A stretch of DNA of 64,000 nucleotides from Rhizophagus clarus (taxonomy: Eukaryota; Glomeromycota; Glomeromycetes; Glomerales; Glomeraceae), in NCBI GenBank assembly GCA_015698045.1, contig BLAL01000018.1:1116001-1180000 (forward strand), read 5' to 3'. The notes beneath the pieces are model-generated. The model saw only the letters and a list, made by a program, of their open reading frames with translations, had not been told where the DNA came from and did no database searches. The first letter of the stretch is position 1. Each line of letters begins with the position of its first letter. Positions 48,619 to 61,500 of the stretch are shown piece after piece. Position numbers and translations under genes: made by a program.

Positions 48619-50289
48619 ATGCTCAAACTCAAGTCCTTGTTTAATAAATTAAATGTCTCTGATAAAAATTCTGATAAAAATACTAATTTAAAAAACATCA
48701 ACCATGGAAATTGTTCTTATTGTAATGAACCATTTACTGAAGAATTATGGTGTAAAGAATGTGATCCATTTAGAATGATTGAAGTTTGGACCAGTGGAAA
48801 TAATGTTATTGATAAATTTATCAAAGATACAATTTATGATGTAAGAAATACCGGATATAGTACATTTCTTGAATGGGTACCATTTGATAAATTTAAAGAC
48901 ATAAAACAAATTGGAGAAGGTGGATTTGCAAAAGTGTATTCTGCAACATGGATTGATGGTGAAGCAGTATATGAAAAACAAGATGATGGAAGTTGGAAAA
49001 AACGTGAACCTGAATCTCTCACAGTTGCTTTGAAAAGGTTAAATGGGTCACAGAATATGTCAATTGAATATTTAAATGAGGTAATATGTTTAATCAATAA
49101 AATTAAAATGTACTGTATGTTGTTATGTTAATGACAATTATATTAATTTGCTTAATTTTAATATAAAAAATAGCTTAAAACGCATTGGAATTTCAACAAA
49201 GATAATTTATATAGTACATTAAACTTTTATGGAATAACCAAAGATCCAGAAACTAAAGAATTTATGATGATTTTACAATTTGCAAATAAAGGAAATTTGA
49301 GAAGTTTTTTTTTAAAGGATTTTAATAAAAATTTATGGAAAGATAAAATAAGATATTTATTTTGGATAACAGCTAACCTTTATGATTTACATTTCTTAAA
49401 ATATGTTCATAAGGATTTTCATAGTGGAAATATATTACAAATCGATGATTTTTTTACTTATATTTCAGATTTTGGATTATCAGGACCATCAAATAAACAA
49501 AAATCAGATGATAAAATATGTGGAGTATTGCCATATATTGCTCCAGAAGTTTTGAATGGAGAACCATATACATTATCTTCTGATATATATAGTTTTGGCG
49601 TAATTATGACAGAATTTTCATCTGGAAAACCGCCTTTTTATAATAGAAAACATGATGTTAGCTTAGCATTGGATATATGTAATGGACTTAGACCGGAATT
49701 TGGAAAAGGAACTCCTGAAATTTATAAGAAACTAGCTCATAAATGTATGAATGCTAATTCAAGTCAAAGACCAACAGCTGTTGAATTATATTGGATAATA
49801 AATTTTTGGAGGGGTTGTTTAAATGTAGAATATTATCAAGAAATAGAGAAATATGGTTATAAGGGAAAAGAAGTTAAGGCAGCATTTGAAGAAGCTGATA
49901 AAGAAATACCAAATATTTCAACTTCGTATAAAAAAAATCCTGAAGCAATATATACCAGTAGATTGTTTACATTTAACAATTTAACAAAACCTGTTAATTC
50001 ATCTATTATTACTTCATACCTTGATGATGAAGAAAACAATAATGAAGGTACTATTACTGATTGATTATATTTAAACTTTTCTATTATTTAAAGTTTAACT
50101 TAATAGTTACTAATTTTTTTTTACTCCTATAGTTAATCAAGATTCTCAATTAGTTGATTTAGAAGTTCCTAGCTCATTATTGCAATCAAAAGGTAATGTA
50201 AGTAATATATATTTTATTTAATTTTATATTTAATTTTATTTATTTTTATTTAAATAACAGATGATGCTCGTAATGTAAGTAGTAATTAA
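48619..50289 (+). CDS. Protein kinase B with N-terminal CxxC ribbon (4 exons, 474 aa)
   Basis: Exons are 48619-49080, 49174-50047, 50133-50192 and 50261-50289; introns are GT–AG and in phase, at the same positions as in kinase A. The ribbon NCSYC..LWCKEC, glycine loop GEGGFAKVY (99-107), Lys139, catalytic loop HKDFHSGNIL (Asp235), DFG Asp253 and the APE motif are intact. Compared with kinase A the first exon is shorter (no MNNFLIYFPT leader) and the last exon ends differently (DDARNVSSN). A GTAAGT inside the last exon (50275) could add another spliced exon, so the C-terminus is the least certain part. Both copies have kept function-critical residues, which suggests both are used. Cytosolic by lack of targeting signals. 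Confidence 0.84.
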
Positions 50290-52829
50290 ACATTTCATTT
50301 TTTTTTTTATTTAAATTTTCCTTTTATTATTACTTTTTACAATTATTTATGTTTGTATTTAGTATATTTTGTCAAAACATTAATAATAAATTAGAATGAA
50401 GATAAATTTAACTAATTTCCGTGTGATGATTCATTATTACTTACGCGGTTTATTCAGAAACATAGTCGTGATGGATTATTGAATCAATTACAAATTATGA
50501 ACAGTTAAATTTTCTCTCTCTTTTTTCTGTTCGTTTCGTTTAGTAAATAATTATGAATGTAAAACAAGTAAGTTATAAATACACATTTTTTGTGTTTAAA
50601 AATAAGAACGGACTAATTTCATATATAATTTTAATTAAATGGGAGGTATTTATTATGTAAGCATAATCAAATTAATGAACCTTTAAATTATTAAATATAG
50701 GAATTATAAATTTAAAAAAAAAGTGTAAAATAGATTTATAATTAGTAACTGAAAATTATAATTCAATTTTTCTGTACATAATATTTAATAAGTTTCTCTT
50801 TATTGCAGAGACATTTTTACACTTTCATCTCGAAATTAATTGTTAAAATATTAGTTAATGAATTAATTTGATAAACGATGTTATTATCGGTGTCGACAAT
50901 GAACAATTTGAAATATTTTGAATCTTTGGAAATTATAGAATTTTTGTCACACGAATAGAATATCATATCTTCCAATACTACAGCTCTCGTGGATGCTTAA
51001 ATTCTAACGTAGGACAAGTATAATTATGTTCCCACTCTTTCCCACACTCACATAACATCAGAAAAACGGTCTAAAAGATGATTGATTAATTGGGTTGGAT
51101 AGTTTATTATATAGTATAAGCTTGTTTGATCAGTGATTATGTAATATTGATGTAATGTTAATTTTTTTTTATTTTATTACTAACATAATATACAGTACAG
51201 TTCATTTATTAATAAATATAGAAAATTAAAATTCATCGCATATGCGAAATTTCGCCAGTGTCACGAGGTTGTAGATCATTTCCCTTTATGGGATTTTATG
51301 TAACCATTTAGCATAACATTTTTTCAATTTTTGTCCGGAGAAAAATTTCCTTTTTTGGAATTTTGTGTAACGTATAAAATATCACTTATTATCACGCCCC
51401 CTAGCTTTAAAAAATCACTAAGTATTATATGAACTTGGATGAAAAAATCTTATTTGTCACATTATTTGTCACATTATTTGTCACATCTTTAATTCTGGTC
51501 AGATTCAGTAATTCCGGTCAAATTATAAAGTTACACAAACTTCCAAAAAAGGAATTTTTCTCCAGACAAAAATCCATGAAAATAAGTTTCACTGATATCC
51601 AAAAAAGGAAATGATCAGCAGAGCACGTGACACTGGCGAAATTTCGCGTATGCGATGAATTATAAAATCCATAAATATATACTCGTAAAATATTTTAAAT
51701 GATTAATAGAAACTAGTGATTGAATAAATAACATGCAATTATTTTACTTATTATTTATTTCATAAGGAATAAATGTAAGCATAACGAATAATGCATGTTT
51801 ACCAATTAGCTTTTTATTTAAAACAAGTTTTCCCAAAACACCAATTAAAAAAAAGGGTTTGAATATTTTAAATAAATTAAATGATTCAATGAATTCCATT
51901 AAGGATTGATTTGTTAGTAAATAATGTGCGACATTCGGACATTGTTTTTGATTTACGATGTTAATTTAGAAACTTGTTTGTTGAACAAATATTTCTATTA
52001 ATAAGAATTATTTTAATTTTACGGTTTACGAATATGGGAATGTACAATAAAAAAGGTAACTTTTTTCTAAATATTACCTTCCTTCATCATTAAGTAGAAA
52101 GAAGATCAATAATTGTATCAATTTCCAAATTTGGTTTAAATGTAAAAAGTTATTTTGGAAGCCTAAACTCTTTTGTTACTCGCTACGTCTTCCAAAAATA
52201 CCAAAGTTTTATAATATAATGTCCGTAATTTTCTTTTTTATTGTCATTAAGATAGGAAAAGGATAATTACAGATCAAATAATGGCATTCATGTAATTTAT
52301 ATGAATTTCCTTTTTGGAAATGTATGAAGTATTACATCAGTGAATTCTTTTTTGTATACATGCAAATGTGTCGATTAACTTTGCCAGGAAAATAAACTTA
52401 CTGTATTTACACTTTTGTTAAACAAATAAATGATTGTAATATCAATGATTAACACACTCTTCTTTGTTCCAAGTACTACGTGTCAAAAAAATAATCAATA
52501 AATTTTGCGCAAATAAACGAAAATCCAAAAATCTTGAACAGTTAATTGACCAGCTAATATAAGGAACATTTTAGAATTTTTTTGGTTGAAAATTATACCA
52601 ATTTTTGATTTTATCAGTTTACATATTAGGTTATAAGGAGATTATAATTCATTAATACCGTTATTAACAAATTTCGGTGTAAAACTTCGAGTTTAAAATA
52701 CGTGACTGCAATTGATTAGATTCTGAGCCGCATTAAGTAATCTGACCAGAATTATAGAATTGTACGCCAATCATGCATGATCACCAGACCAATGATTATT
52801 AGCAATAACCTATATGTAATATATCAACC
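50290..52829. other. Intergenic stretch
   Basis: Nothing coding is recognised apart from the foldback element at 51230-51660. Confidence 0.5.
51230..51660. mobile_element. Foldback element (431 bp) with long inverted ends
   Basis: The first 35 bases (ATTCATCGCATATGCGAAAT.. to TCGCCAGTGTCACG) are inverted at the right end with one or two changes. The symmetry continues weakly inward: GGAGAAAAATTTCCTTTTTT on the left pairs with AAAAAAGGAATTTTTCTCC on the right. The two halves therefore form a near-complete palindrome of about 170 bases each. The centre holds three TATTTGTCACAT repeats (51451-51486). Target duplications are not clear. The 61-codon frame across it is not a gene. Confidence 0.75.
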
Positions 52830-55564
52830 AATCAAAATCGCTTTAAAAATATTCGTCGCAATAGGAAGTGGTTCATGTGGAAAGGTCAATCGTGATAATT
52901 GGAAAAATGATCATTTTTTTTGCTTTGAAATCTTTTAGTGATGATAAACAAACTTTTGAAGAAATCATGAAAGAGGTAACCTTTAAATGATGCAATCAAT
53001 AAACAGTGAACCTAATTTCAAATCATACTTTTATATAATGACTGTAGTTGAAGTTACATTGAAGTGTTGATATACATGAAAATATCATATGGTTATATGG
53101 AATCACAGATAGAAACTAGTAAGTATTTAAATATACACGAATCATATTTATTATCATAATAAAAAATTTCATCTTTAATAGTAAGAAATCATGCTAAATA
53201 TAATAAAAATTGATTTGATTAGGCAAAATTCAAGGATATTCTTTAGTCCTAGAATATGCTAATAGCGGACCCAAAAAGTTTTGAGAAAGAAAATTACAAA
53301 CTAAGTAAAAAATCTGATGTATACAGTATTGGAGTTTTATTATGGCAAATTTCAAGTGGATACAGACCTTTTCATGATGTTAATTATGGTCTGTTTAATG
53401 TTATCTATATTAAATGGGAAAAGAGAAAAAATCGTTGATGAGACTCCAGTTCAATATAGTAAACTATATACAGGTAATAACATAGAATGTTTTTTTTTAA
53501 TATGTTTATTGATGTGATATAAATATTAATTTTATTTAATTACTTAGAATGTTGGAAATATGAAATAAATGAACGTCCAAATATGCAAGAAATTGTATTA
53601 ATATTTAAAGCATCCATTTTACCTGAAATTATTATTTATAATACACATGAAGATAAGAAATATTCTTTTTCATTAGAAGAATATAATAAACCAAATTTAG
53701 AATCAAGTAAGATATCTACTAATACCGATTTAAATATCAATAATAGGCTAACGCCAAATCTAAATATTATGTCAACTATGTCAAGTCTAAATACTATATC
53801 AATTCCAAATACTATTTCAGATATTGATTCATTAAATATTAATGTAGTTGAAAATAAGATAATTTCACAAAATTGTTAAGATAGTTCAATCAATTGTATC
53901 AGAAAAAGTATCATTATCATCAATTGATCTAATTGATTCGATATACAGTGTAGTTGCTGAGAAATTAATTAATTATATAATTGATAAACATGATAAAGGA
54001 ATTACTTTTGATCAAATTCAACAACTTATTGATAAAAAAATATTACAATTAAATCAAAACTTAAATGATCTGATAGATTGGTTATCAAAAAATCAAGATA
54101 AACCAAAATATATTTGGTTTCTTGGGTTATTTTATTATTACAATCTTGATACAAGAACAAATAATAGCGTTAAAGCATTTGAATTGTTTTTAAAAGCAGC
54201 AAATGATAATTATTCAATTGCACAGGTTTATCTTGCTAAATGTTATTATGATGGATATGGTGTTAATTGTAATAGAAAACTAGTATTTTATTGGTGTCAA
54301 AAAATCTGCAAATAATGGAAGTATAATCGGAAAATTTAATTTGGGATATTGTTATGAATTTGGTATTGGAATTTTGGGTAATGAAAAAGAATCAGCTTAT
54401 TGGTATAATGAAGCATCTAAAGGTAGAAATACAACAGCAAAATTATATCTTGCTAATTGTTATAAATTAGGGAAAGGAGTTGATAAAGATGAAGTTAAAG
54501 CATTTAAATATTATGAAATATTAGCAAAACAAGAAATTTCTGATGCTTAATTAGAGCTTGGTAATTGATTTTATAATGGAATTGGAACAAGGGTTGATAA
54601 AGTACAAGCAAAATATTATTACGAAAAAGCAGCAAATAAAGAAAATATTATAGCTAAAAAGATTCTTAAAAAGTGTTATAAATTTGTGTTAGGTTGAAAA
54701 TCCGGTCCAAAAAATCCTTGAAGAGCCGTTATACTTGCTTTTGGACAGGTTTTAAAATGTGCAATACATTTTTTAACTGCAGCATTTACTTCATAATTAC
54801 AGTATTTACATTGTGCACGAGCTTGCTGAAAACCAGCCACATGTCCAAGTTTATTAAAGTGCGCCCAAATAGGATTAGCTGGAGGCATTTTAGACGAAGA
54901 AAAAAAAATTTTTTTTTGTGAAGATCTAATGTAATACAAATCTATCTATAAATTCCATTTTTGTTAAACTATAATTCTAGCCGGAATTAAGATAATTTTT
55001 ACCAAAATTACAATTTAATAGATTATTGTAAAATTTATTGTGCGCATTATGCGCATTATGCGCATCGCATTATGCAACACATAATGCGCATGGCACATCC
55101 CTAGGTATAATAAAGCAGCAGAAAATAGATGTATGGTAGCAGAATATAATTTAGGTAAATGTTATGAAAATGGGAATGGTATAAAAAAAGATGAAAGAAA
55201 AGCATTAATATATTATAAGAAATCAGCGGATCAAGAATATTTTGATGCACAGTTTCAACAAACAAAAGCATTTGAATTATTTAAAACTGCAGCTGATCAA
55301 GGACATTCATATGCTCAATTTGAACTTGAAAACTGTTATTTTAATGAAATTGGAACCGAAGTTGATAAAATAAAACCATTCAAAACATATAAAAGAGCAA
55401 CTGATAAAAGACATAAAATTGCACAAATTAATTTAGATTTTCAATTTGGACATTGTTGTGTAAATGACGTTAGAAGTGAAATTAATAGAGAAAAAGAATT
55501 TGAATTATATAACGTCGCATATACCAGTGATTTCTATAATAATAGTAATTATTTAGATTTCTAG
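52830..55564 (+). pseudogene. Kinase–Sel1 fusion pseudogene
   Basis: The N-lobe is recognisable (IGSGSCGKVNRDNWKNDH, frameshift, ALKSFSDDKQTFEEIMKE), followed by an intron and SVDIHENIIWLYGITDR with a TGA before it, then SLVLEYANSG. The text then jumps straight to DPKSFEKENYKLSKKSDVYS; the catalytic HRD and DFG loops are deleted. The C-lobe (LLWQISSGYRPF, shifted NGKREKIVDETPVQYSKLYT, then ECWKYEINERPNMQEI after an intron) is followed by a linker and Sel1-type repeats ([70 protein letters not shown]). A hAT fragment interrupts the repeats at 54690-55103. Kinase–Sel1 fusions are a large family in Rhizophagus; this copy is dead. Confidence 0.85.
54676..55103 (-). mobile_element. hAT transposon end with BED-finger N-terminus
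   Basis: Read on the minus strand the element starts at 55103 with TAGGGATGTGCCATGCGC, a hAT-like terminus, followed by GCGCATAATGCGCAT subterminal repeats. An open frame beginning at Met 54888 (MPPANPIWAHFNKLG) then gives a BED zinc finger: Trp, HF, CKYC, and HFKTC. It runs out at 54676, exactly where host Sel1 coding text begins, so everything beyond the finger, including the catalytic transposase domain and the other end, is missing. Host sequence is also lost at the junction and no 8-bp duplication is seen. Confidence 0.75.
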
Positions 55565-57319
55565 AGATTAGTAAACTACTTCTGTGGTGACTTCACTTGA
55601 TTATAAGGTTACATCATTTAAATTAGGTAAATGTGTGGATGAAATAAAATTGAGCATTTGAATTTACTAAAATGAGAATATTAAGATAGATGCTCAATAT
55701 ATTTTTGTGAAAAAAAAAATTCCATAAAAAAGTGCTTTACATTATTATACAAAAAGGATAAAATATAAATGCTTGAATATAGTAATCTAAAGAGTTTTTG
55801 GATTACTGGTTCTTCCTTAAAAGAATTTAAACTTGCGATAAAGATTATGATATACTCAAGCGCAAACAAATTATTATCGAAATTTCTCGACATTTAATTA
55901 ATCGATAATGGAAATTGAACCTAATTTGAGAATGATATTAAACGAATTCTTATTCAAAAGAAGGAAAGGTAATCTAATTTTCTAAACGCCAATTCTTGAT
56001 TAACAAATCTAATAAATCTTTAATTTGTTTCTAACACTATATTTTTATTAAAATGGGAACAAGTTTTTTCTTTAAGATGCAAAGACTGTTGTTTATGAAA
56101 AGAATTCTTAAAGGAGGATTCGATTTAGAGCTGAATTTGTACTGTTGGAATAACTTCTTTTTTGTCACAATAAGCTTTATCCTTCTTTTATTGAAATTTT
56201 GATCTTCTCAAATAACTTCTGGTATTGTCCTTTTTCTTCAATATTACCTGCAGTTCTTTTCAATCGAGGATATTTGTTAGAAATTGTTGTAATCATTTGG
56301 CTTTTTTAATTTTTATTATATTTTTTGTAATTTTCTATTTTTTTTTTTTTTGACCTACTTTACCTACCAGGCTACCAAAAAGAAGACAGCAATAAACATG
56401 TTTACTATGAAGCAATTTTAGGATTTAAGAAGCGATCATTAACAAAAAGTGGTGATTATAAGAGTGCCATGGAACATGGAAATATTACATCATAACAATC
56501 TACAAGCATTAAATATAGTCCAAAATCTCATGATTAGATCGTAAAGGAAATCTATTAATTTAATTCAACTTGAATTGACTCAAATCACGAAATTTTAAAA
56601 AAAGTTGATTCATTTAATTGCGATAGCGAAGTTATTTTTGCTATTCAATTCAACTGTACTATTACTAATATTAATATTAGTAATTTATCCTGAACCTTTT
56701 CACTAAACAAATATACATAAAATAGTTTATTGAACAACAAAAATTATTGATAAATTTAAAATAAAAATAAGTAAAACTATATTATACATCCATCAATCAA
56801 ATATGAACCAATTAACTCATTATTCACTTAAAATGTAGTAAGGTTAATTTATCATTTTCTGGTTCTAGTCTCAATGTAATGAACTTACAAGTAAAAATTC
56901 GGTATACAGTAATAAAGGGTCGGCATCAATATCTCATGATTAATGATCATATCCTGTTAGTATAACCGTGGTACATTTTATTCGTATATCGTCTAATCGA
57001 TTTCAATAATCACTGGATGAAATCCAATGTTTTAATTGGAAATATTGAATTAATGTCATTCGTGGTTTTGTTTACTAATATGGATATAATTTAAAAGAAT
57101 ACAGTATATTTGGAAAATCGCTTGGTGAAAATCGAAATAAAATACTAAACTATATCAAAATTCCCTCCGAAAAAGAAACCGCCCTGCCTAGTCTTAAAAA
57201 CAGCTTGTTGTACGCCAGATAACCATGTAAACACGGAGACTGGCTCAAAAGAAAACCTAAGGTTTTTAAAACAGGATAAAAGGAAAAAAAAAATGGGGAA
57301 ATCTAAGACAAGACTAATT
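55565..57319. other. Intergenic stretch
   Basis: No exon recognised; AT-rich. Confidence 0.5.
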
Positions 57320-58230
57320 TTAAGATATCCGTTTTATCCAATTTCGTCTTGACTGCCTCCTGTTTCTTGTTCGAGGGTTGAGATTTGCGAGTCGTGTTAC
57401 GCGACTTTTCTGGCTTGGGGGAAGGCTAGAGGGGGAACCTTTGGCACTGTTATCCTTTCCACCGCGTTTTCTCGATGACCTTGACGAACTCTTTTCAGAA
57501 TTCTTCTTGTTTGGGCGACCGCTCGTACGATACCATTTGTAGTGGACACGTTCATACACGAAGGGGGACTCTAGTGCGTTTTTAGATCCTCGTAAATTTC
57601 AAAGAATCCGATCAGCGTGCTACGATAGGTACCCTGATTAATAAATTGGATCTTATACCCTGGTCCTTAAAAAACTGTCTTGTTTATCGAAATCCTGGAT
57701 GATGAGAGGCACTGAATCTGGCAACCCTTCCACCGAGGCCGTGAATGTTAATCGGTTCTGCCTTTGTTTCAACGTCCAACGCCCAGGAAACCATCTCACT
57801 TCCAGGTTATCTAGTCGGTGGCACCATTTTCCTCCGACAAACGTTGGAAGTGTGAATTCGTTGAATGCGATCTTGACATGGACGGTTTGATATTTCCGTT
57901 GAATTTTGATCGAGATCGTGACGACTAGTCATTGCGCTAGTGCGTTAAGGATTTTCTCTTTGGACCATTGTGATGGTATAACGTGTATTAGTACATCTCG
58001 GAAGTTCGCTTGATATTTATTTATCCGTGATCGTCTGTACGATGTTGGTCTTCGGATAGTTTTGTTCCGTATGGAACTGCGGCTTGATTTAGGTCGATCC
58101 TTTGCTTTTTTGGCCTGATTATTTGGATATTTGGATAATGCGACTCAGCCTTTTTTTTCCTCGATTTGGAAGTAGACGGCGTAGGTTTGACTATATCAGG
58201 TGTAGGCTCGGGAGAAACCTCCTATTTGAC
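57320..58230 (-). pseudogene. Relic of a multicopy retroelement-type ORF
   Basis: A GC-richer block encodes, on the minus strand, INKYQANFRDVLIHVIPSQW, KEKILNALAQ, a stop, ISIKIQRKYQTVHVKIAFNE, TLPTFVGGKWCHRLDNLEVR and WFPGRWTLKQRQNRLTFTAS to DFDKQDSFLRTRV. After frameshifts it ends in a 79-codon frame (57320-57559) rich in Lys, Arg and Ser. I recognise the WFP..WTLK.R block as part of a high-copy Rhizophagus ORF that accompanies reverse transcriptases (ORF1-like, probably nucleic-acid binding). No reverse transcriptase is present here. Several stops show it is dead. Confidence 0.55.
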
Positions 58231-58571
58231 GTTTGATCTGTTACTATATTCATCGGCTCACGTGACTGTTCTTCGCTGGGGCTGTGGACTCGTCATCGTA
58301 CCAGACTTTAAGCCGGCGTGAAAAGCCAAAGACATAAACAGTATAAGAATAAAAATAATATATAAATAGGATAAAAGAAAATATTATCAACAAGATTTGC
58401 AAATTATAATTTGCCGCAGTCATAGTAGTTTTTACAGCCAATCAAAACTACAATAATAAAATATAAATTAGAAATTTAAATTTTGATCTACAGCTTTGCA
58501 TTTTTGCAACGCTTCTTTCTAATAACATCTCACTATAAAACAAATTTTCTTATAAAATATTGATATTTATA

Positions 58572-61500
58572 ATGTCAGACTCAGAAGATGATATAATGGA
58601 AATTGAAGACGATATTTCTGACTCAAGTTCTGATGATTCTATAGAAAATACATTATCAGGTAGCGATATTTATTAATATTTTTTTTTTTTCTTTTTTTTT
58701 ATGTAATTATATATGTATAATGCAGTATATTTTTTTAAAATTTATTCTATATACAGAGAAATGCGAAAAATGTGATGAAAAATATATAGATGAAGATCAT
58801 GCAGAACGTGAATGGTGTAAACCATGTAAATTAAATTATTTGAAAAGCAATTTTATAAACTGGACTAGCAAAAATGAAAAAATTGATAATTATATTCAGA
58901 AAAGGCAGCTAAACATTAATAAATATTATGATACATTATTGGAATGGATACCATATAATCAGTTTTATGACATTAAAGAAGTAAACAAAGATGATTCTGT
59001 TACAGAATATTCGGCAATATGGAAGAATGGTCCATTATATCACGATGAAAAAGAATGGAAAAGGTATTCAGATCAAAATGTTATTTTAAGATATATGAAT
59101 AACTTACATAACTCACAAGATATCGTGAATGAATTTTTGGATGAAGTATGAATTATGAATTTCTTACAATTTATACTTTTTTTTCGCAATATAATACTAA
59201 TGATTTTTTTTTATTCTTTAGGTTAATACATATTTAACGAATTTTCGTGCTAAATTTATAAATATTGATTATATTGATTGTACAACAACAATACATGGAA
59301 TATCTCAAAATCCAGATACGATGGATTATATTATAGTTTTTGAAGATTTATATAAAAATAATTGCAAAAATTGTGGTGAAATATACACGGACGTAGATTA
59401 TGAATGGTGTAAATCGTGCCAAATAAATAGTTTTGAAGATGATTTTATAAACTGGAGTAGTGAAAATGAAGAAATTGATAATTTTATTCTAGAAAAGCAG
59501 ATAGGTGTTAAAAATTTTTATGACAAGATATTTGAATGGATACCGTGCGATCAATTTATTGAAGTCAAAGAGATAAGTAAAAGTGAATTTGCTACATTAT
59601 ATTCAGCAATATGGAAGGGTGGACAACTATATTATGATGATAATGATAAGAAATTGATGAGAAAATTCGATGAAGAGGTTGTCTTAAAATGTTTATATAA
59701 TTCACAAGAAAAAATTGACGAATTTTTAAGTGAGGTGCGAAATTTCTCAAATTTATATAAAACTTTTTCTTTTTCTTTATAACAGATCATCTTTTATTCT
59801 TTAATAGGTTAAAACATATTTATCAGTTAATAATGATAAAGATGCCCTTCATATATATGGAATATCTCGAAACCCAGATACAAAAGATTATATTATGGTT
59901 CTCCAAAATGAGTATTGTAAACAATGTGGCGAAAAATATACAAATATATATAGATGGTGTAAATCTTGTCCCATAAATTATTTAAAAAATAATTTTACAA
60001 ATTGGACCAGTAAAAATAAAAATATTGACAAATTAATTCAAGAGATGCAATTAAAAATCAAGCATCGTGATGATATAGTAGTTGAGTGGATACCATCTGA
60101 TCAATTTAATGATATTAAAGAAATGAATAAAAGCAACTCTGCTGCAGAATATCTAGCAATATGGAAAGACGGTCCACTATATTATTGTAAAAATGAAAAT
60201 AAATGGATGAGAAAATCAGACAAGGAAGTGGGTTTGAAATGTATATATAATTCACACAATAATGCCAATGAATTTTTAGATGAGGTATGAATTTTAAGAT
60301 ATTATATTATTTAATAGTGTATGAGTAAGTGTACGGATTCTAATAATTATTTTATACTCTAAAGGTTAAATCATATTCAATTGATCAAAATTTTGATGGT
60401 ATAGATAAAATATATGGAATATCTCAATGTCCGGTTACAGAAGATTATATTATTGTTTGGCAAGATAATTATTGTGAAAAATGCGGCAAAAAAGATAGAA
60501 ATGCAATAGATAGACAACAATATCAAATAAATGAAACACATAAATGGTGTAGATTGTGTCAATTGGATTATTTAAAAAAAAATTTTGTAAATTGGACCAG
60601 TGAAAACGAAATGATCAATAATTACATTCAAGAAGTTCAATCCGTTATTGATAATAGAGATAATATAGTATTTGAATGGATCCCATATAATCAATTCAAT
60701 GATATTAAAAAAATAGGACAAGGTGGTTTTTCTATAATATATTCGGCAATATGGAAGGAAGGTCCATTGATATATAATGTTCATAATTACAATGAAAGGA
60801 GATATGAAAGAATACCAAATAAAAAAGTTGCTTTAAAATGTTTATTCCATTCACAAAATATCACTCTTGAATTTTTAAATGAGGTATAAATATTTTTTTT
60901 TTTTTTTTTTTTTTTTTACAAAAATATAATATAACTAATTAACTTCTTTATTTTATGTATGTAGATTAAAGCATATTCAATGAATAAATACGCTAATACT
61001 ATTAATGTATATGGAATGTCACAAAATCCAAATACAAAAGAATATATTATGGTTCTTGAATATGCGAAAGGTGGAAATTTTAGTGATTGGGTGAGAAAGA
61101 ATTATGAAGATTTTGAATGGAAACATAAAATAGATGTGTCAATTGATTTAATTGGAGGTCTTCAGGAAATTCACCGAAATCAGATGGTTCATCGTGATTT
61201 TCATGTTGGAAATATATTATTTATGAATAATGGTATAAAAGATTTCACTAATATACGTATTTCAGATATGGGATTAAGTGGAAAAGTCGATGATAAAGAT
61301 AAAACCAACATTTATGGGGTTATGCCTTATGTAGCTCCTGAAGTATTAAGTGGTAGACCTTACACGCAAGCAGCAGATATATATAGCTTTGGTATGATCA
61401 TGTATTTTATAATAATGGGAAGACAACCTTTTGCGAATCGTGCTCATGATGAGATTTTAGCATGGAATATAGTCAGTGGATTTAGACCTGGAATAGCCGA

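Noticed and set aside
51429..51614. 61-codon frame
   Set aside because: Lies wholly within the foldback element and includes its three TTGTCACAT repeats.
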